A stretch of 64,000 nt of DNA, taken from Leptodactylus fallax (Eukaryota > Chordata > Amphibia > Anura > Leptodactylidae). Numbering within the stretch: position 1 is the stretch's first letter; each line of letters begins with the position of its first letter. The stretch spans positions 11,052,001 through 11,116,000 of the forward strand of contig CAMRHE010000012.1 of assembly GCA_947044405.1 (NCBI GenBank). Reading direction: 5' to 3'. Shown here piece by piece: positions 61,357 to 64,000 of this stretch. The position numbers and the translations under genes were made by a program. The notes beneath the pieces were generated by a model. That model searched no databases. It had not been told where the DNA came from and saw nothing but the letters and a program-made list of their open reading frames with translations.

Positions 61357-63470
61357 ATATATATGTTTTGGTCTTTTTCCTGTAATGTGTGGAGTGAGTG
61401 GTCATGCAGCCATCTGGTCCTCATTTAATAACCACCATCTAAAGCATCCATTCCAAAATGATTGAAAGCTCCATTATTTACATTAGTTAGATATTAGTAA
61501 CTTCTTAACTTATCGCATTCTGTTCAATACTATTTTGGCTTTTGAATATATTAATTTCAGACATATTTTTTTTAACAATATACATATTAATCTGAATTCT
61601 TTAGCTTCTGTTGCGCCAGCAGAATACACTCCTAGTGACAATGGCAATATCTTCTATGGGTTTGACTTATTTGTTTTGAATGGTGCATTGTCCTTTATTT
61701 GCAACGTGTTTCAATGCAGAACTGGCATCTTGATCATGCAAGGACACAAAGTGACAAAAGGCTGACATAGCGATTAGCATGCAGGAACAGACACTAGTGA
61801 GCACATGAGGTGGGTCTCTCTCTCTCTGAAGATTTCCTTGTAAAGGTAATACGCTTATAGGATGCATCAAAAAGGGCTCAGGCACACAGAATGAGAATAT
61901 AGCCTTGTAGCCTTGTATAAACTATTAGTCATACGACTCTATTGAATACTGTGTACAGTCTTAAGCACAAGTGTATGAAAAAAGACAGGGATAGGTTCCA
62001 TTGTAAATGGAAAAGTTATTCAGGCAACAAGGAAATTACCAATCCTAACAAAATTGGCAAAATTGAATTTCCTGTTCACTTTTTTTTACATAAGCAAGCA
62101 TAGTGATGTCAATGTTCACATCCAAGCTCTACTGAGTGTTCACATGCCCTTAATCATATGGATGTAAAGAACACTTTGCTTCAGCATACAGAGGGATGCT
62201 TCCTGACATTGGGCCCACATGTGAGCTTGCCAGCAAAGCAGTGTTTGGGCAGTCATGCTCTTTTCAAATGGAGCATCATTTCTCTGTCACTGGCTGGCTG
62301 ATGTGTTAATGGCCAGAATATTAGCAAAGAACCCAAACAGAGACTCTCTGCGGGATCCCCAGCCCTGTGGAGAGATGAGTAAGCATATTTTGAAATTTAA
62401 AGACTCTGTGGGAGTGGGGGGGGGGGGGAATTACTTGGAACACCCCTTTACAGAAACATTCTATGTATGGGGAGGCATACTGTGAAACAATAAGGTGATG
62501 ATATAATCCTGCAGTTCACAGTCACACAAAGGAAGTTTTTCTTTAATGAGCACACAAACAATACACAGCGCAGGCTCATCTTTTTAGATTGTGCTATTTA
62601 TAGACATAAGTAGAAAGTATATAATACATAAACTGTCCTTTTCCAAAGACCTCATCTTGAAGACTTGCCAAATGACAGCTAGAGTATAAAAAGAAAACAT
62701 AGGGTCACTAGAAACCATTGAATGTCTTATGAATGCCTCTTAAAAAGTTAGTCCTGAGGATAGGGGATAAGTGTCAGATCTCTGGGTATCCAAACACTGG
62801 GATTCCCAGCAATCAGGAGAATGTAGGACCAAAATTCCCCTTGAAGTCTCCCTGTGAATGAAGAGCTAGTGCGATTGCATGGCAAGCACTCCAATCACTT
62901 CTATGGGGCCACCAGGACTGCCATCTCTGGCAACCCCATAGATGTGAAAGGAGCACTGGTCACGAAAGCACGCTGGCGGACCCCTGTAATATTGAGACCT
63001 TATTCTGCAAGAATTAAATTCAAATGTGAATAACCAATTACATGTTTGGCTTATAATGCACATGTGATACCTGCTAAGTATTCATGCAAGAATTTCCCAG
63101 AATTGGGAAATGGCTTATTTTAATAACACAGATACATAAAAACATAGTACTGAAAGCCTCAAACAGTCCTTGTGATACTCAAAGCATTGCACTGCCATCA
63201 ATTCCCTAGATATTGTAAACAATTCAGACACTAGAGAATTCCAAAGTAAGTAGCAGATTTATAATTCAAAGCACAGACTCAAAGCATCAGTTTACCTTTG
63301 GTTTTACTTACCAAGACTGTGTGATCACTTCTTGGAAGGTAGAGACTATTACAGGATTATAAGGAATAATATATTGTCTCAGAAGTCAATCTTAAGTACA
63401 AACAAGAATAGACATTTGGAGAAGCAGATTGTTTTATTAATAGTGGAGACATGGATCTAAACAGTACATA
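61357..63470. other. Unassigned sequence
   Basis: No exon, gene or transposon terminus was recognised. Short tracts include (TC)n near 61817 and a G-run near 62419. Confidence 0.4.
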
Positions 63471-63882
63471 GTGGGGCAGATTTACTAAAACTGTGTAAGT
63501 TTTAGACAGTGCAAATTTAGAGTAAACTGTTTTAAAATGCTCTAGACTTATCACATGGACTAATGCTGGATAATAAATCCGGTGCATTGTTAAAAACTAT
63601 CAGGGAGTTTTAGAGACGACCTTTTGTCACCTCTACCAACTCTTTGAATTGTACAATAGGCGCAGCTTTCAGCATAGTTAGATATTTTTTCTCTAGTCCC
63701 CACCATTCCTGAGCAATTGGTGCTGTTAATTTCATCTCCAAATATGCTAATTAGGATAATTAGGCTACTGTCAGGAGGGAGGTCCTGGAGGTGAAAAGTC
63801 TCCATAAAAACAATTCATAAATGAGGTGAAAAGCATGTAACATTTTTTTTGGCACATTTTCAATAGTAAGTCTGCCCTAGTG
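63471..63882. mobile_element. MITE with GGGGCAGATTTACTA termini
   Basis: The left end GGGGCAGATTTACTAAAAC and the complement of the right end AGGGCAGACTTACTATTG are inverted copies. TAGTG flanks both sides and may be the target duplication. The terminus resembles those at 36821 and 49309. Confidence 0.6.
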
Positions 63883-64000
63883 AGTCTGCAGAGACCTCTG
63901 CAGATGGAGTTTGAAGGCATCGTTCACAGTAGATTAAGGGACATTTATGTGCCTCATTTTACATTGACTATTATCTAGTGAATCAATAGTTAGTGCATTC

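Overview
The window is a piece of vertebrate nuclear genome, most likely from a frog or toad. No bacterial gene, RNA gene or CRISPR array is visible. The anuran assignment is inferred from the repeat set: palindromic MITEs with TTAA-AGGG termini like the Xenopus T2 family, L1-type LINEs with separate ORF1 and ORF2, many Tc1-like transposons, and a Penelope-like element. The only recognisable host gene is TRPC3. Its large ankyrin-repeat exon lies on the + strand at 40175-40946 with good splice sites. No other TRPC3 exon was recognised, so both flanking introns are long and have been filled by transposable elements.

Layout. 1-697: unassigned sequence and a (TA)n(CA)n microsatellite. 698-11390: a Tc1 deletion copy, a decayed reverse-strand L1 (L1-A), a Tc1 3' end, and another Tc1 split by a TTAA MITE. 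11391-18157: mostly single-copy sequence with a minisatellite, a TTAA MITE carrying a nested Tc1 copy, and T2-like MITEs. 18158-19912: a Tc1 end and a block of homopolymer runs that looks like failed assembly. 19913-25735: a second reverse-strand L1 (L1-B) with intact ORF1 and frameshifted ORF2. 25736-40174: MITEs, a Penelope-like fragment, an apparently intact Tc1-like element of DD35E spacing (31496-33062), an unclassified TIR element with a perfect hairpin, and another TTAA MITE. 40175-40946: TRPC3 exon. 40947-64000: intron-like sequence with a SINE, three more Tc1-like copies, more T2-like MITEs and a noteworthy two-exon transposon.

The most interesting object is at 58686-61200. It has terminal inverted repeats and is inserted in a T2-like MITE. 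It encodes, on the - strand, a two-exon protein of about 561 residues belonging to a multicopy animal family I recognise but cannot name. The N-terminus is cysteine-rich, and the D/D/E-type residues look like an RNase H-fold transposase. One in-frame stop is the only visible lesion. Upstream lie a TATA box and a dense array of heat-shock elements (nGAAn/nTTCn units at 5-bp pitch), which suggests a heat-inducible mobile element.

Many insertions are nested, so their order can be read: Tc1 in T2, the two-exon transposon in T2, Tc1 in a TTAA MITE, and a TTAA MITE in Tc1.
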